14,522 bases of DNA from DASRHY01 sp046765875 (GTDB lineage: Bacteria; Actinomycetota; Actinomycetes; Propionibacteriales; Kribbellaceae), in NCBI GenBank assembly GCA_046765875.1, contig JBKPSJ010000236.1:1-14522 (forward strand), given 5' to 3'. Each line of letters opens with the position of its first letter. The stretch's first letter is position 1. The position numbers and the translations under genes were made by a program. Below are positions 1 to 7,192 of the stretch, piece after piece. The notes under the pieces were generated by a model. The model was not told where the DNA came from and made no database searches. It saw only the letters and a list, made by a program, of their open reading frames with translations.

Positions 1-156
1 GCCCACCGCAGCATCACCGCACTCGAAGCCGACGTCCGCCGGTGGATCAACGAATGGAACAAGGACCCGAAACCGTTCGTCTGGACCAAGACCGCCGACC
101 AGATCCTCGCCACACTCGCCGCATACTGCGTGCGAATCAACGACTCACAACACTAG
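1..156 (+). CDS. IS630-family transposase, C-terminal fragment (runs in from left edge)
   Basis: The frame is open from base 1 to a TAG at 154-156 and encodes 51 residues. The tail contains WINEWNKDPKPFVWTKTADQ followed by a short helix ending in INDSQH. This is the characteristic C-terminal end of IS630/Tc1-like DDE transposases, where a W-x-x-x-WN-x-x-P-x-PFVWTKTAD segment follows the last catalytic acidic residue. The DDE catalytic residues lie outside the window, so activity cannot be judged. The element's terminal repeat and target TA should lie just downstream of 156, but I could not identify them without the other end. The alcohol dehydrogenase remnant begins, on the other strand, only 18 bases away. 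That makes this element a candidate agent of its truncation (inference). Confidence 0.85.
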   Translation, partial: AHRSITALEADVRRWINEWNKDPKPFVWTKTADQILATLAAYCVRINDSQH

Positions 157-174
157 CAGCGCCGCCACCGGCAG

Positions 175-834
175 TCAGCTCGCCAGGCCGGATATGCCAC
201 ACGCCAGATACAACATCCGCGTCTGGTTCCCCTCTGTGTCAAGAGCGGTTTCGGCCCGTTCGAGTGTGCCCTGGCGCTTGTCGCCGTCAAGGTCGTTCGT
301 GGCGTGGGCGCTCCACCTTGACGGCTCCAGCACGGTCTCGCTCTGGGCGAGCAGCCGCAGTGCGAGCGGGCGGCCGACGCTCCCGAGCACGTCGGAGGCG
401 GCCAGCAGCGAGGGGACCAGGTCGTCATCGGGCATGCCTGGGGTGGCGACCAGCGTGCCGTCGGCCAGCGGGATGCGGGCCAGTTCGGCCTGGGTTCCGA
501 TGCTGCCGATCAGTTCTGCGTGGGGGCAGCGGGACTGGTAGCCGGCGCGGCAGATCTCGCAGGTGTTGTCGGAGGCGAAGAACGAGCCTACGACGAAGTC
601 GCCCGGCTTGACGGTGGTGACGGCGGAGCCGACCTCCTCGACCACACCGACGTACTCGTGGCCCATCGGCGCCGGCGGCGTGATGTCGTCCTGGCCCCGG
701 TACGGCCACAGGTCAGAGCCGCAGACACAGGATGCCGCGAGCCGGATGATCGCGTCGGTCGGTCCCTGAATGGTCGGATCGGGACGGTCCTCGACGCGGA
801 TGTCGCCGGGGGCGTGCATCATGACTCCACGCAT
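175..834 (-). pseudogene. Zinc-dependent alcohol dehydrogenase, C-terminally truncated
   Basis: The ATG at 834 is preceded by a good ribosome site (GAGGAG, about 8 bases upstream). The frame gives 219 residues against about 345 for the family. Residues 1-151 are a clear GroES-like catalytic domain of the medium-chain dehydrogenase superfamily. They carry the catalytic-zinc residues Cys38 (CVCGSD) and His59-Glu60 (GHE), and a structural-zinc-like cluster with Cys92, Cys95 and Cys103. Similarity stops just after LLAASDVLG (near base 380), exactly where the Rossmann NAD(P)-binding domain should begin. The last ~68 residues are unrelated sequence shared with the region beside the transposase end. 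Without the cofactor domain it cannot be a dehydrogenase. It follows the MFS gene by 29 bases, so the two probably formed an operon. Confidence 0.85.
283..325. repeat. 11-bp perfect inverted repeat with 21-base spacer
   Basis: The left arm 283-293 reads GCCGTCAAGGT and the right arm 315-325 reads ACCTTGACGGC, an exact reverse complement. It lies in the foreign stretch between the transposase stop and the point near 380 where alcohol dehydrogenase similarity ends. It could be the end of a mobile element, a scar, or a stem-loop. No T-run follows on either strand, so a canonical intrinsic terminator is unlikely. Confidence 0.5.
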
Positions 835-863
835 AGTTGTTTCTCCTCTTCGTTCTTGGTCGT

Positions 864-2095
864 TCAAGAATGCCGTGGCCGCGCGAGCACGACCAGGGCG
901 AGTAGGGAAACAGCGGTGAGAGCGACGACGATCGTCGCCAGCGGTACGGCGGTCTGGTCCCCGCCGAGATCGGCCAATGGGGCGATGACACCGGCCAGGC
1001 ACCACTGCAGAAAGCCGAGCAGGGCCGATCCTGTGCCGGGATGTTCGGGCACGTCGGCCGAGGCCAGTGCGCCGGCGTTGGGCCGACGAGACCCTGGACG
1101 GTCATCAGCACGAAGAAGCCGGCGAGCGCGACCGGAAGTGGCGTCCCGAACCAGAGCGCGCCGAGCAGGAGGGCCGATCCGGCGATCCCGGTCGCGGCCA
1201 GGCCGACGCCGACGACCTTGCGGGTCGATACCCGATCCGCGAGCCGCGCCGCGACGAAGGCCGCGGCGGTCATCCCGGCGGCATTCAGCGCGAAGTCGAT
1301 GGAGTACGCCACCGGGGACAGGCCGTTCATCGACTGCAGCACGAATGCGGAGGTGGCGACGTAGGCGAAGATCGTCCCCATCGAGAAGGCGAACACCACC
1401 AGGTAGCCCACGAACGTACGTCGCCGCAGAAGTTGCCCGGTCGCGCCGAACAGACCGACCAGTCCGCCGCCGTGGCGCCGCTGGGCCGGAAGTGACTCCG
1501 GAACGCGCATGCCGACTGCGACGAGCATGAGCCCGGCGAGCGCGGTCACCACCCAGAACGACACCCGCCACTGCGACAGTTGCAGGATCACCGCGCCGAC
1601 CAGTGGTCCCACGATTGGTGCGATCCCGGCGACTGCGGCGATGACGTTCATCGACCGCACCAGTCGCGGGCCGGTCGTGAGGTCAACGACGACGGACCGG
1701 GCGATCACCATCGCCCAACCCCCGCTGAAGCCTTGGACGAACCGCGCGAGCAGCATCACCGCGATGGTTGGGCTGAACGCGCACAGCACCGAGGCCGCCG
1801 TCAGCGCCGCCAGCCAGACGAGCAGCGGCGGGCGCCGCCCGCCCCGATCCGAGACCGGACCGCCAACCAGCTGGCCCAGCGCCATGCCGACGAAGAAGGT
1901 CGTGAGGGTGAGCTGCACCTGCGCGGCCGCCGCGCCGAGGTCGCGACCCACCAGCGGAAAGGCCGGAACGTACATGTCGGTGGCCAGCGGAGCGGTCGCC
2001 GTGATCAGCACGATCGTGGCCAGCACGGTGGCCGTGAGCCCGGCGGGAGCGGGTGTACGCGTGAGCTGGATGGATCGCTCGGCGGTCAGGGTCAT
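864..2095 (-). pseudogene. MFS drug-resistance transporter, Bcr/CflA type, one-base frameshift
   Basis: This is a proton-driven multidrug exporter of the DHA1 class with about 12 membrane segments. The ATG at 2095 has an AGAGGAA ribosome site. Bcr/CflA hallmarks are visible: ATDMYVPAFP at residues 38-47, GRRPPLLV after the second helix, RFVQGFSGG, and GIAPIVGPLVGA. The frame is lost near base 1080. After VQGLVGP the reading frame should continue as NAGALASADVPEHPG and end ARPRHS at a TGA at 864, which needs one extra base in the GGCCC/AAC stretch. With that repair the protein is 410 residues, normal for the family. The defect is therefore either a recent mutation or a sequencing error next to a G/C run. 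As written, the last ~70 residues (the final two helices) are replaced. It lies upstream of the alcohol dehydrogenase remnant and diverges from the XRE regulator at 2234. Confidence 0.85.
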
Positions 2096-2233
2096 CGGGT
2101 TCCTCTCGCGCGTCGGGGTGCATTTCCATGCAACCGAGGTCCACGACCACGAGGAAGTCACTGTCGTGGGGTGTACCGGCAGGGCATCCCTCGGCACCCC
2201 GGGATGCCAGTAATCGCCAGTAGTGTCGAAGCC
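2096..2233. promoter_or_regulatory. Divergent control region between MFS exporter and XRE regulator
   Basis: This 138-base region holds three inverted repeats. TGCAT-TTCC-ATGCA is at 2119-2132, with two further matching G/C pairs outside one mismatch. CCACGAC-15-GTCGTGG is at 2141-2169. GGCATCCC-10-GGGATGCC is at 2183-2208. The last sits where the -35 region of the regulator promoter would lie if TAGTGT (2221-2226) is its -10 box. That box is only seven bases from the regulator ATG, so the transcript may be leaderless. These repeats are candidate operators for the adjacent regulator; binding is inferred. Confidence 0.45.
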
Positions 2234-3112
2234 ATGGACAACAAGGCCGAGGTACGCGAGTTCCTCACGACTCGCCGCGCTCGTCTCACTCCGGCACAGG
2301 TCGGGCTCCCGACCGCCGGCGCCCGGCGCGTCCCCGGTCTACGGCGCAGCGAGGTCGCCTCGATCGCCGGGCTCAGCGTCGAGTACTACGCCAATCTCGA
2401 GCGAGGCCAGATCGCCGGCGCGTCCACCGGTGTGCTCGACGCACTCGCCCGCGCATTGCAACTGGACGACACCGAACGCGCTCACCTCTTCGATCTGGCC
2501 CGGGCCGCTGACGGGATCCCGATCTCGGGCCGCCCGCGCCGCCGCACAGTGAGCAAGGCGGCGTCGCGGCTGTCCCTGCAGTGGGCGCTGGACGCGATCA
2601 AGGACGGCGTCGCATTCGTCCGGGACCCGCACCAGAATCTGCTCGCCACCAACGCCCTCGGCCGCGCCTTCTATTCACCGGTCATCGGCGACAGTGCCAG
2701 CGGTCGCACACCGAACCTGGCCCGGTTCCAGTTCCTGGATCCCGCCTCCCGCGACTTCTACCCCGACTGGGACCTGTTCGCCCAGATGTGTGTCGGCGTC
2801 ATGCGCGCCGAGGCCGGACGCGACCCGCACGACCGCGGACTCCAGGACCTGGTCGGCGAGCTATCCACCCGCAGCGAGACCTTCCGCCGACTGTGGGCCG
2901 ACCACAACGTCCGCACCCACGGAACCGGCACCAAGCGCTTCCACCACCCCGACGTCGGAGCGCTCACCCTCGCCTACGAGGAACTCGCGATCACCGCCGA
3001 ACCGGGCCTGGTACTCCTGATCTACACCGCCGAACCCGGTTCCCCCTCCGCCGAGCGACTCCAACTGCTCGCGTCCTGGGCGGCACCCGCCGAAACGCCG
3101 ACGACCAGCTGA
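2234..3112 (+). CDS. XRE-type transcriptional regulator with MmyB-like ligand-binding domain
   Basis: The 292-residue product has an N-terminal XRE helix-turn-helix, about residues 10-90. It contains the family signature RRVPGLRRSEVASIAGLS followed by VEYYANLERG. A C-terminal MmyB-like, PAS-type ligand-binding domain spans about residues 110-275 (ALDAIKDGVAFVRDPHQNLLATNALGRAFYSPV is its opening region). Length and layout match the large actinobacterial MmyB regulator family, whose members usually control a divergently transcribed exporter or oxidoreductase gene. That is the arrangement here, with the MFS/ADH pair upstream. No clear ribosome site precedes the ATG; a TAGTGT box seven bases away suggests a leaderless message. 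The stop codon overlaps the ribosome site of the following cupin gene, so the two are co-expressed. The ligand is unknown; fatty-acid-like ligands are suggested for the family. Confidence 0.9.
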   Translation: MDNKAEVREFLTTRRARLTPAQVGLPTAGARRVPGLRRSEVASIAGLSVEYYANLERGQIAGASTGVLDALARALQLDDTERAHLFDLARAADGIPISGRPRRRTVSKAASRLSLQWALDAIKDGVAFVRDPHQNLLATNALGRAFYSPVIGDSASGRTPNLARFQFLDPASRDFYPDWDLFAQMCVGVMRAEAGRDPHDRGLQDLVGELSTRSETFRRLWADHNVRTHGTGTKRFHHPDVGALTLAYEELAITAEPGLVLLIYTAEPGSPSAERLQLLASWAAPAETPTTS

Positions 3113-3119
3113 GGAACCC

Positions 3120-3530
3120 ATGCAGATCACACGCAGCTCCATCGACACAGCCAAGGGACCGGCCGACTGGTTCACCGGCGACGTCTACATCGACCCCATC
3201 GCCGCCGCCCCGCCACCCTCACGGACCACCGCGAATCTCGTCCACTTCATGCCCGGCGCCCGCACGTACTGGCACCGCCACCCGCTGAGCCAGACCGTCT
3301 TCGTCACCGAAGGCGTGGGGCTGTGCCAGCGCCGTGGCGGCGCCGTCGAGATCATCCGCCCCGGCGACCGCGTCCTGTTCGAAGCCGACGAGGAGCACTG
3401 GCACGGCGCCGCACCCAACAGGCTCATGGTCCACCTGGCCATCAACGAAGGCGACGCCGACCACGACGTCGTCCACTGGCTCGACCCGGTCACCGACGAC
3501 GAATACGCAGCCGCGCCACCGGCCACGTAA
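3120..3530 (+). CDS. Small cupin protein, hydroxynitrile-lyase-like metal site
   Basis: This 136-residue single-domain cupin starts seven bases after the regulator stop. Its GAGGAA ribosome site overlaps that stop codon. Cupin motif 1 is at about 50-70 (TYWHRHPLSQTVFVTEGVG) and motif 2 at about 80-98 (PGDRVLFEADEEHWHG). The presumed metal ligands are His52, His54, Gln58 and His93. Their spacing equals that of the manganese site described for the bacterial cupin (R)-hydroxynitrile lyase from Granulicella (His53, His55, Gln59, His94). Many genomic relatives of that fold have no known reaction, so this is fold-level similarity and not proof of lyase activity. Linkage to the regulator, exporter and alcohol dehydrogenase suggests a role in detoxifying a small organic compound (inference). 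Confidence 0.85.
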   Translation: MQITRSSIDTAKGPADWFTGDVYIDPIAAAPPPSRTTANLVHFMPGARTYWHRHPLSQTVFVTEGVGLCQRRGGAVEIIRPGDRVLFEADEEHWHGAAPNRLMVHLAINEGDADHDVVHWLDPVTDDEYAAAPPAT

Positions 3531-3610
3531 CGCTGGAAGCGCGGCCCGTCATCACCAGAACGAAGGTCGGCCAACGCGACCAACCGCGGTGTCGGCTTGA
3601 CAAGTGTTCT

Positions 3611-4274
3611 TCAGCGAAGCTCCCGTGCGATATCCCGGGCGGCCCGCCTGGCTTGCTTCGCGGCGTAAACCGATTTGCGCGGGGCGGGGATGAAGCCGAT
3701 GAACCGCAAGCCGGGCGCTGCGGGCCGGCCGTGCATGCGGGCCTGCCAGACTCGTCGAGCACGCCGAGATGCCCGACGAGAGACGCGAGTCCACGCTGGT
3801 AGCCGGTGGCGCAGATCACTGCGTCGGGCTCGACTCGAGTGCCGTCCGCGAGCGACACGCCTTCGGCGTCCAACGACTCGACACCACCGACGATCTCGAT
3901 CTCGCCGCGCTTGATCGCCTCGATCACTTCCCTGTCGACAATGGCTGGCGCGACGCCGAGGCGCGCGCTCCGCGCAAACACGCCCTCGCTGGGGACGGGG
4001 AGCCCATATTCGCTGAGGTCGCCGAGGTTCACCCGTCTTCCGAACCGCGCGATGGCGTCGGCGAGCCGAATCGGCAAGTGGTACAGCGGCGTTGCCATAA
4101 CGTCGCCGGGAAGCCCAGCCGGGCCTTGCCTGATCATGAGCGCCCCCGCCATGATGCTCCGACTTGGTCGGCCCGATCGATCAACGTCGGTGTGATGCCA
4201 CGGTCTTTCAGCGCGACGGCGACCGAGACACCGGCGGGACCGGCTCCCACGACCGCCACCTGCTGCCTGGACAC
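3611..4274 (-). pseudogene. Flavin-dependent monooxygenase, internally deleted and frameshifted
   Basis: The GTG at 4274 opens a frame starting with QQVAVVGAGPAG, an FAD-binding GxGxxG fingerprint, and running to ADQVGASWR, as in class B flavin monooxygenases. It then hits a TGA at 4134-4136. From about 4140 the family sequence resumes in another frame as MIRQGPAGLPGDVMATPLYHLP and continues through VICATGYQRG to VLDESGRP. The ~145 residues normally between these points, including the NADP-binding motif, are absent, so roughly 440 bases appear deleted. A second frameshift near 3738 moves the ending (GLRFIGFIPAPRKSVYAAKQ) to the third frame, which stops at 3611. It is clearly non-functional as written. 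The start lies one codon after the methyltransferase stop, so the two were an operon. Confidence 0.85.
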
Positions 4275-4277
4275 GAG

Positions 4278-5303
4278 TCAGGCCGCCTCGGCGGTGAGGA
4301 GGGTGATCGGTCCGGCCAGCGGCAGGTGTCCGGTGAACTGCCAGCCGGTGCGATCGAGCCACGCGGCGGCCTCGTCGACGCTGTAGATGTCGCCGTCGTT
4401 GACGTGGATCGCGAACTCTCCGGCCATCAGCGCCGCGGGGAGTGGCTGCGTGTGGGTGGGGTCGGTCCAGAAGTCGGCGAGGAGCAGGCGTGCCCCGTGC
4501 GCGGCGGTCGCCCGAATCTTGCGCAGGATCGACTGGTTGGTCTCCGGGGTGAAGTAGTGCACGAGGTTGGCCAGGAGGAAGGCGTTGTAGCCGCGGGGTA
4601 GGTCGCCGGTCAGCAAATCGCCTGCAAGCACGTCGATCCGAGTGGAGATACCGCTTGTGGCGCGCAGCCGTTCTAGCGCGACGGCGGCCACTTCGGGAAG
4701 CTCGAACACGGTCCCGGTGAGTGCGAGGTCGGCTTCTGCCAGTGCGATGGCCCAGGAGCCGGTGCCGCCGCCGATGTCCAGCACCCGGCTGGCCGGTGGC
4801 AGCCCGGCCACGCCGGGGAGTGCGCGGCAGGCACCGGCGGTGGCGGCCTCGATGCCGGCCGACATGATCGGCACCAGCTGCTCGTCGATTTCGAAGATCT
4901 CGTGAGCCGGTCGGCCGCGGCCGAGTGCACCGGCCAGATCGGTCCATGCGGGGTAGCTGAGCTTGTCCCAGAACCTCAGCAGCGGTCTGAGGTCGGACGG
5001 CGTGGCTCCGGTCAGGAAGGCCGCGGCCACCGGCGTGTTCGCGTATCGGTCACCGTGTCGCTCCAGGAGCCCGAGCGCGGCCATCGCATCGGCGCTGATC
5101 CGCGCCGTACGCGGGGTGAGACCCGTCCGGGCCGCGAGTCCGGCCAGGTCGGCCGGCCCCTCGCCAAGGGCCTCGAACAGGCCCAGATCATTGGCCGCGA
5201 ACAGGTGCTTACTCGCCATGAACCCTTGAGCTATCTGGAAGATCTGATCCGGGCGGACCTCGTCAGCAATTGACCCCGCGGGGGGCTGGGATGTCGTCGT
5301 CAT
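4278..5303 (-). CDS. SAM-dependent O-methyltransferase (plant-OMT-like family)
   Basis: The 341-residue product has an N-terminal helical dimerisation domain with a winged helix (about residues 15-100). The C-terminal class I methyltransferase domain follows: SAM motif I VLDIGGGTGSW at 174-184, the acidic post-motif FELPEV at 200-205, GD at 228-229, and NLVHYFTPE at 246-254, where His249 occupies the place of the catalytic base in plant-type O-methyltransferases. Length is normal and the frame intact. The ATG at 5303 is preceded by a GAGGG stretch only a few bases away and a CAGGCT box six bases upstream. The substrate is unknown; relatives methylate hydroxyl groups on aromatic or polyketide-like small molecules. 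It shares an operon with the monooxygenase remnant and diverges from a LuxR regulator, so it is probably regulated by it. Confidence 0.88.
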   Translation of the reverse strand: MTTTSQPPAGSIADEVRPDQIFQIAQGFMASKHLFAANDLGLFEALGEGPADLAGLAARTGLTPRTARISADAMAALGLLERHGDRYANTPVAAAFLTGATPSDLRPLLRFWDKLSYPAWTDLAGALGRGRPAHEIFEIDEQLVPIMSAGIEAATAGACRALPGVAGLPPASRVLDIGGGTGSWAIALAEADLALTGTVFELPEVAAVALERLRATSGISTRIDVLAGDLLTGDLPRGYNAFLLANLVHYFTPETNQSILRKIRATAAHGARLLLADFWTDPTHTQPLPAALMAGEFAIHVNDGDIYSVDEAAAWLDRTGWQFTGHLPLAGPITLLTAEAA

Positions 5304-5340
5304 GCCCTCAGCCTGCGGAGTCCGCGGCCGCGCAGGCCAT

Positions 5341-5354
5341 CCCAGAATGCTGGG
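5341..5354. promoter_or_regulatory. Operator-like palindrome, methyltransferase side
   Basis: CCCAG-AATG-CTGGG, centred at 5347.5, is 44.5 bases upstream of the methyltransferase ATG. It is nearly identical to the second site at 5374-5387. Confidence 0.6.
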
Positions 5355-5373
5355 CGATCATCGCTGCCAGGGG

Positions 5374-5387
5374 CCCAGATTTCTGGG
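5374..5387. promoter_or_regulatory. Operator-like palindrome, LuxR side
   Basis: CCCAGA-TT-TCTGGG, centred at 5380.5, is 44.5 bases upstream of the LuxR GTG. It is a perfect six-base-arm palindrome. Confidence 0.6.
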
Positions 5388-5424
5388 GGTGCCGCTGTGT
5401 AGGCGCCGTCCGTAGGCTGCACTT

Positions 5425-6564
5425 GTGACCGCAGTCCTGGTCCCACGCGTGCGCGCCGACATCGCGCACATCGACGCGCGCCAGCTCGGTTGGGTGGACT
5501 TCACCGCGGAGGTCGCCGAGGCGGTCCGGCCGCTCATCCCGTTCGACGCCTACTGCTGGCACACGGTGGACCCGGGGACGATCCTGTTCACCGGCAGCGT
5601 CAACCGGAACGTCGGGTGCTCCGGCTCGTGGCTGGCCCACCACGAGTACATCATCGACGACGTCAACAAGTGGTCCTTCCTCGCCCACAGCGGCCGGATC
5701 GCCGGCGCGACCAGCATCGACACGCACGGCGACCCGATGCGCTCGGCCAGACACCGATCGCACGAGACCTACGGCTTCGGCGACGAGTTGCGCGTCTCGC
5801 TCGTCGTCGACGGCGTCTACTGGGGAGCGGCGGCCTTCCTGCGGTATACCGACCAGCCCTGGTTCACCGAGTTCGAGGTGAGCGCGCTGTCCGCGCTGTC
5901 AGCCTCGATGGCCACGGGTCTGCGACGGACCATCGCCACCCATATCGCCCCGGCCCCGCACCTCTTCGTGGACGAGGGGCCGGGGGTCGTCGTGTTCGAC
6001 GAGCACGGGCAGCCGGAGTCGATCTCCACGGCCGCGGAACGCTGGATCGGCGAGCTCGTCGAGGACCCGGCACCCGATCATCCGAGCGAGTCGAAGATCG
6101 TGCAGGCGATCGCCGCCCGCGCCCGCATGATCGCCCCCGGTACCGATCCGCTCGAGTCGGCGGCTCGCGCACGCGTCCGCATCCGCGGCGGAACCTGGCT
6201 GCTCCTCTACGGGACCCGGCTCAGCGGCGGCCCCGCCGGTCGGACGGCGGTGATCATCCATCCCGCCACACCCCACGACGTCGCTCCCGTCGTCGCCATG
6301 TCCTACGGCCTGACCGACCGGGAGACCCGGGTGGCGATGCACTGCATCCAGGGGCGCGCCACGAAGGAGATCGCCAAGGCGCTGTCCGTGTCGCCCTACA
6401 CCGTCCAGGACCACCTCAAGTCCATCTTCGACAAGACCGGTGTGCACAGTCGCGGCGAACTGGTCGGACAGATCTTCCTCGACCACTACGCGACCCGATG
6501 GGAGCCGCCAGCAACCGAGAACCCGGGGGTGTTCGTGAGAAGCATCGATGCTAGTGGCAGATGA
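5425..6564 (+). CDS. LuxR-family transcriptional regulator with N-terminal sensor region
   Basis: The 379-residue product has a C-terminal LuxR helix-turn-helix at about 293-348 (YGLTDRETRVAMHCIQGRAT, then KEIAKALSVSPYTVQDHLKS). This part contains the conserved TDRE and the recognition helix SPYTVQDHLK. The N-terminal ~170 residues look like a GAF-type sensor (FTAEVAEAVRPLIPFDAYCWHTVDPGT and LSVVVDGVYWGAAAF-like strand pattern), but no ligand can be named. There is no receiver domain, so it is not a phosphorylation-dependent regulator. The GTG start is chosen because it follows the intergenic promoter elements, with a TAGGCT box six bases upstream and no strong ribosome site; the transcript may be leaderless. 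It diverges from the methyltransferase/monooxygenase operon and is its likely regulator and its own. Confidence 0.85.
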   Translation: MTAVLVPRVRADIAHIDARQLGWVDFTAEVAEAVRPLIPFDAYCWHTVDPGTILFTGSVNRNVGCSGSWLAHHEYIIDDVNKWSFLAHSGRIAGATSIDTHGDPMRSARHRSHETYGFGDELRVSLVVDGVYWGAAAFLRYTDQPWFTEFEVSALSALSASMATGLRRTIATHIAPAPHLFVDEGPGVVVFDEHGQPESISTAAERWIGELVEDPAPDHPSESKIVQAIAARARMIAPGTDPLESAARARVRIRGGTWLLLYGTRLSGGPAGRTAVIIHPATPHDVAPVVAMSYGLTDRETRVAMHCIQGRATKEIAKALSVSPYTVQDHLKSIFDKTGVHSRGELVGQIFLDHYATRWEPPATENPGVFVRSIDASGR

Positions 6565-6578
6565 ACCAACTCGACTGA

Positions 6579-6764
6579 ATGCGCATCACCGCCGCGGGTG
6601 AGAACGTCGATCGTCAGGCAGTGGCCGCGGCCTGTGAATCCTGGAACCCGGACAGCGGCATCGACCCGTCGGCTGTGCTGTGGCAAGCACTGACCGAGGT
6701 CCGCAGCAGAGACCTGATGGGCCTGGATGGCTCGGTCCTGCCGCCGAATCTGCTCAAGCGATGA
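6579..6764 (+). CDS. Small unrecognised open frame (61 aa), doubtful
   Basis: This is an open frame from ATG to TGA in the gap between the LuxR gene and the convergent VOC gene. A stop codon lies directly before the ATG and no ribosome site is visible. The product (MRITAAGENVDRQAVAAACE at its start) resembles no family I know. It overlaps the last 11 bases of the VOC gene on the other strand. It could be a remnant or a chance frame. Nothing else is recognisable in 6565-6753. Confidence 0.2.
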   Translation: MRITAAGENVDRQAVAAACESWNPDSGIDPSAVLWQALTEVRSRDLMGLDGSVLPPNLLKR

Positions 6765-7125
6765 GCGTCTTCTTCGGGCGCAGGATGCAGAACTCGTTTC
6801 CCTCTGGGTCGGCGAGCACGATCCATGACTCCGTGCCGCTCTGCCCGATGTCGACCCGACGTGCGCCGAGGGCCAGGATTCGCTCAACTTCTGCGTCGCG
6901 GCCGTTCGGGCCAGGTGCGAGGTCGAGATGCAGACGATTCTTCACCGTCTTGGTCTCGGTCACCGGCATGAAGCAGATTCCCACCGATGCGGTCTCGTCG
7001 GCGCCGATAACGACCTCTCGCTCACGCTCAGACAGGATCTTCCAATTCAACACTTCGGCCCAGAATCGCGCCTGTGCCGATAAATCGTGCGCATCGATGA
7101 CAATGTGGTGCAGGGATACGGACAC
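6754..7125 (-). CDS. VOC-superfamily (glyoxalase-like) protein
   Basis: The 123-residue product from a GTG at 7125 begins SVSLHHIVIDAHDLSAQARF, continues FWAEVLNW and ends with NRLHLDLAPG and DPEGNEFCIL. This is the paired beta-alpha-beta-beta-beta arrangement of the vicinal oxygen chelate fold, of the glyoxalase-like group with no assigned reaction. Conserved His and Glu positions (HH near residue 6, His in LHLDL, Glu in GNEF) could bind metal. An upstream in-frame ATG would add ~20 or more residues not typical of the family, so the GTG is preferred, although its ribosome site is weak. An inverted repeat ACACTC-TCGC-GAGTGT (7122-7137) overlaps the start. The gene converges with the small frame at 6579 and follows the response regulator on the same strand. 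Confidence 0.8.
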   Translation of the reverse strand: MSVSLHHIVIDAHDLSAQARFWAEVLNWKILSEREREVVIGADETASVGICFMPVTETKTVKNRLHLDLAPGPNGRDAEVERILALGARRVDIGQSGTESWIVLADPEGNEFCILRPKKTLIA

Positions 7126-7137
7126 TCTCGCGAGTGT
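7122..7137. repeat. Inverted repeat overlapping the VOC start codon
   Basis: Six-base arms ACACTC and GAGTGT surround TCGC. The repeat covers the GTG start at 7125 and the bases just upstream. It may be a hairpin in the 5' leader or an operator; it may equally be chance. Confidence 0.25.
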
Positions 7138-7192
7138 GCCAGGCGCGGACTCGGCTGCGGAGTATCCCGGCGATCCCAGCATGGCCATGCGT

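Larger units (their letters stand above)
5304..5424. promoter_or_regulatory. Mirror-symmetric divergent promoter with two operator-like palindromes
   Basis: The 121-base gap between the methyltransferase and LuxR starts contains two 14-base palindromes, CCCAG-AATG-CTGGG at 5341-5354 and CCCAGA-TT-TCTGGG at 5374-5387. Their centres are 33 bases apart, close to three helical turns. Each centre lies 44.5 bases from the start codon of the nearer gene. Read toward its own gene, each half shows the same order: GCCCAGnnTTCTGGG, then TCCGnAGGCTG, then six or fewer bases to the start codon. The nAGGCT element is a plausible -10 box for near-leaderless transcripts. The pattern fits activation of both genes by the LuxR-type protein (inference). 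Confidence 0.65.

Noticed and set aside
520..1530. Long open frame on the plus strand opposite the dehydrogenase and MFS genes
   Set aside because: It is antisense to clear coding sequence, rich in Arg and low-complexity, and has no family features; high-GC DNA gives such frames by chance.
1580..2233. In-frame upstream extension of the XRE regulator
   Set aside because: The extension is antisense to the MFS gene and has no domain features. The regulator family starts near MDNKAEVREFL, so the ATG at 2234 is used.
3531..3610. Possible terminator between the cupin and the monooxygenase remnant
   Set aside because: Only five-base arms (GGTCG/CGACC) were found, without a T-run.
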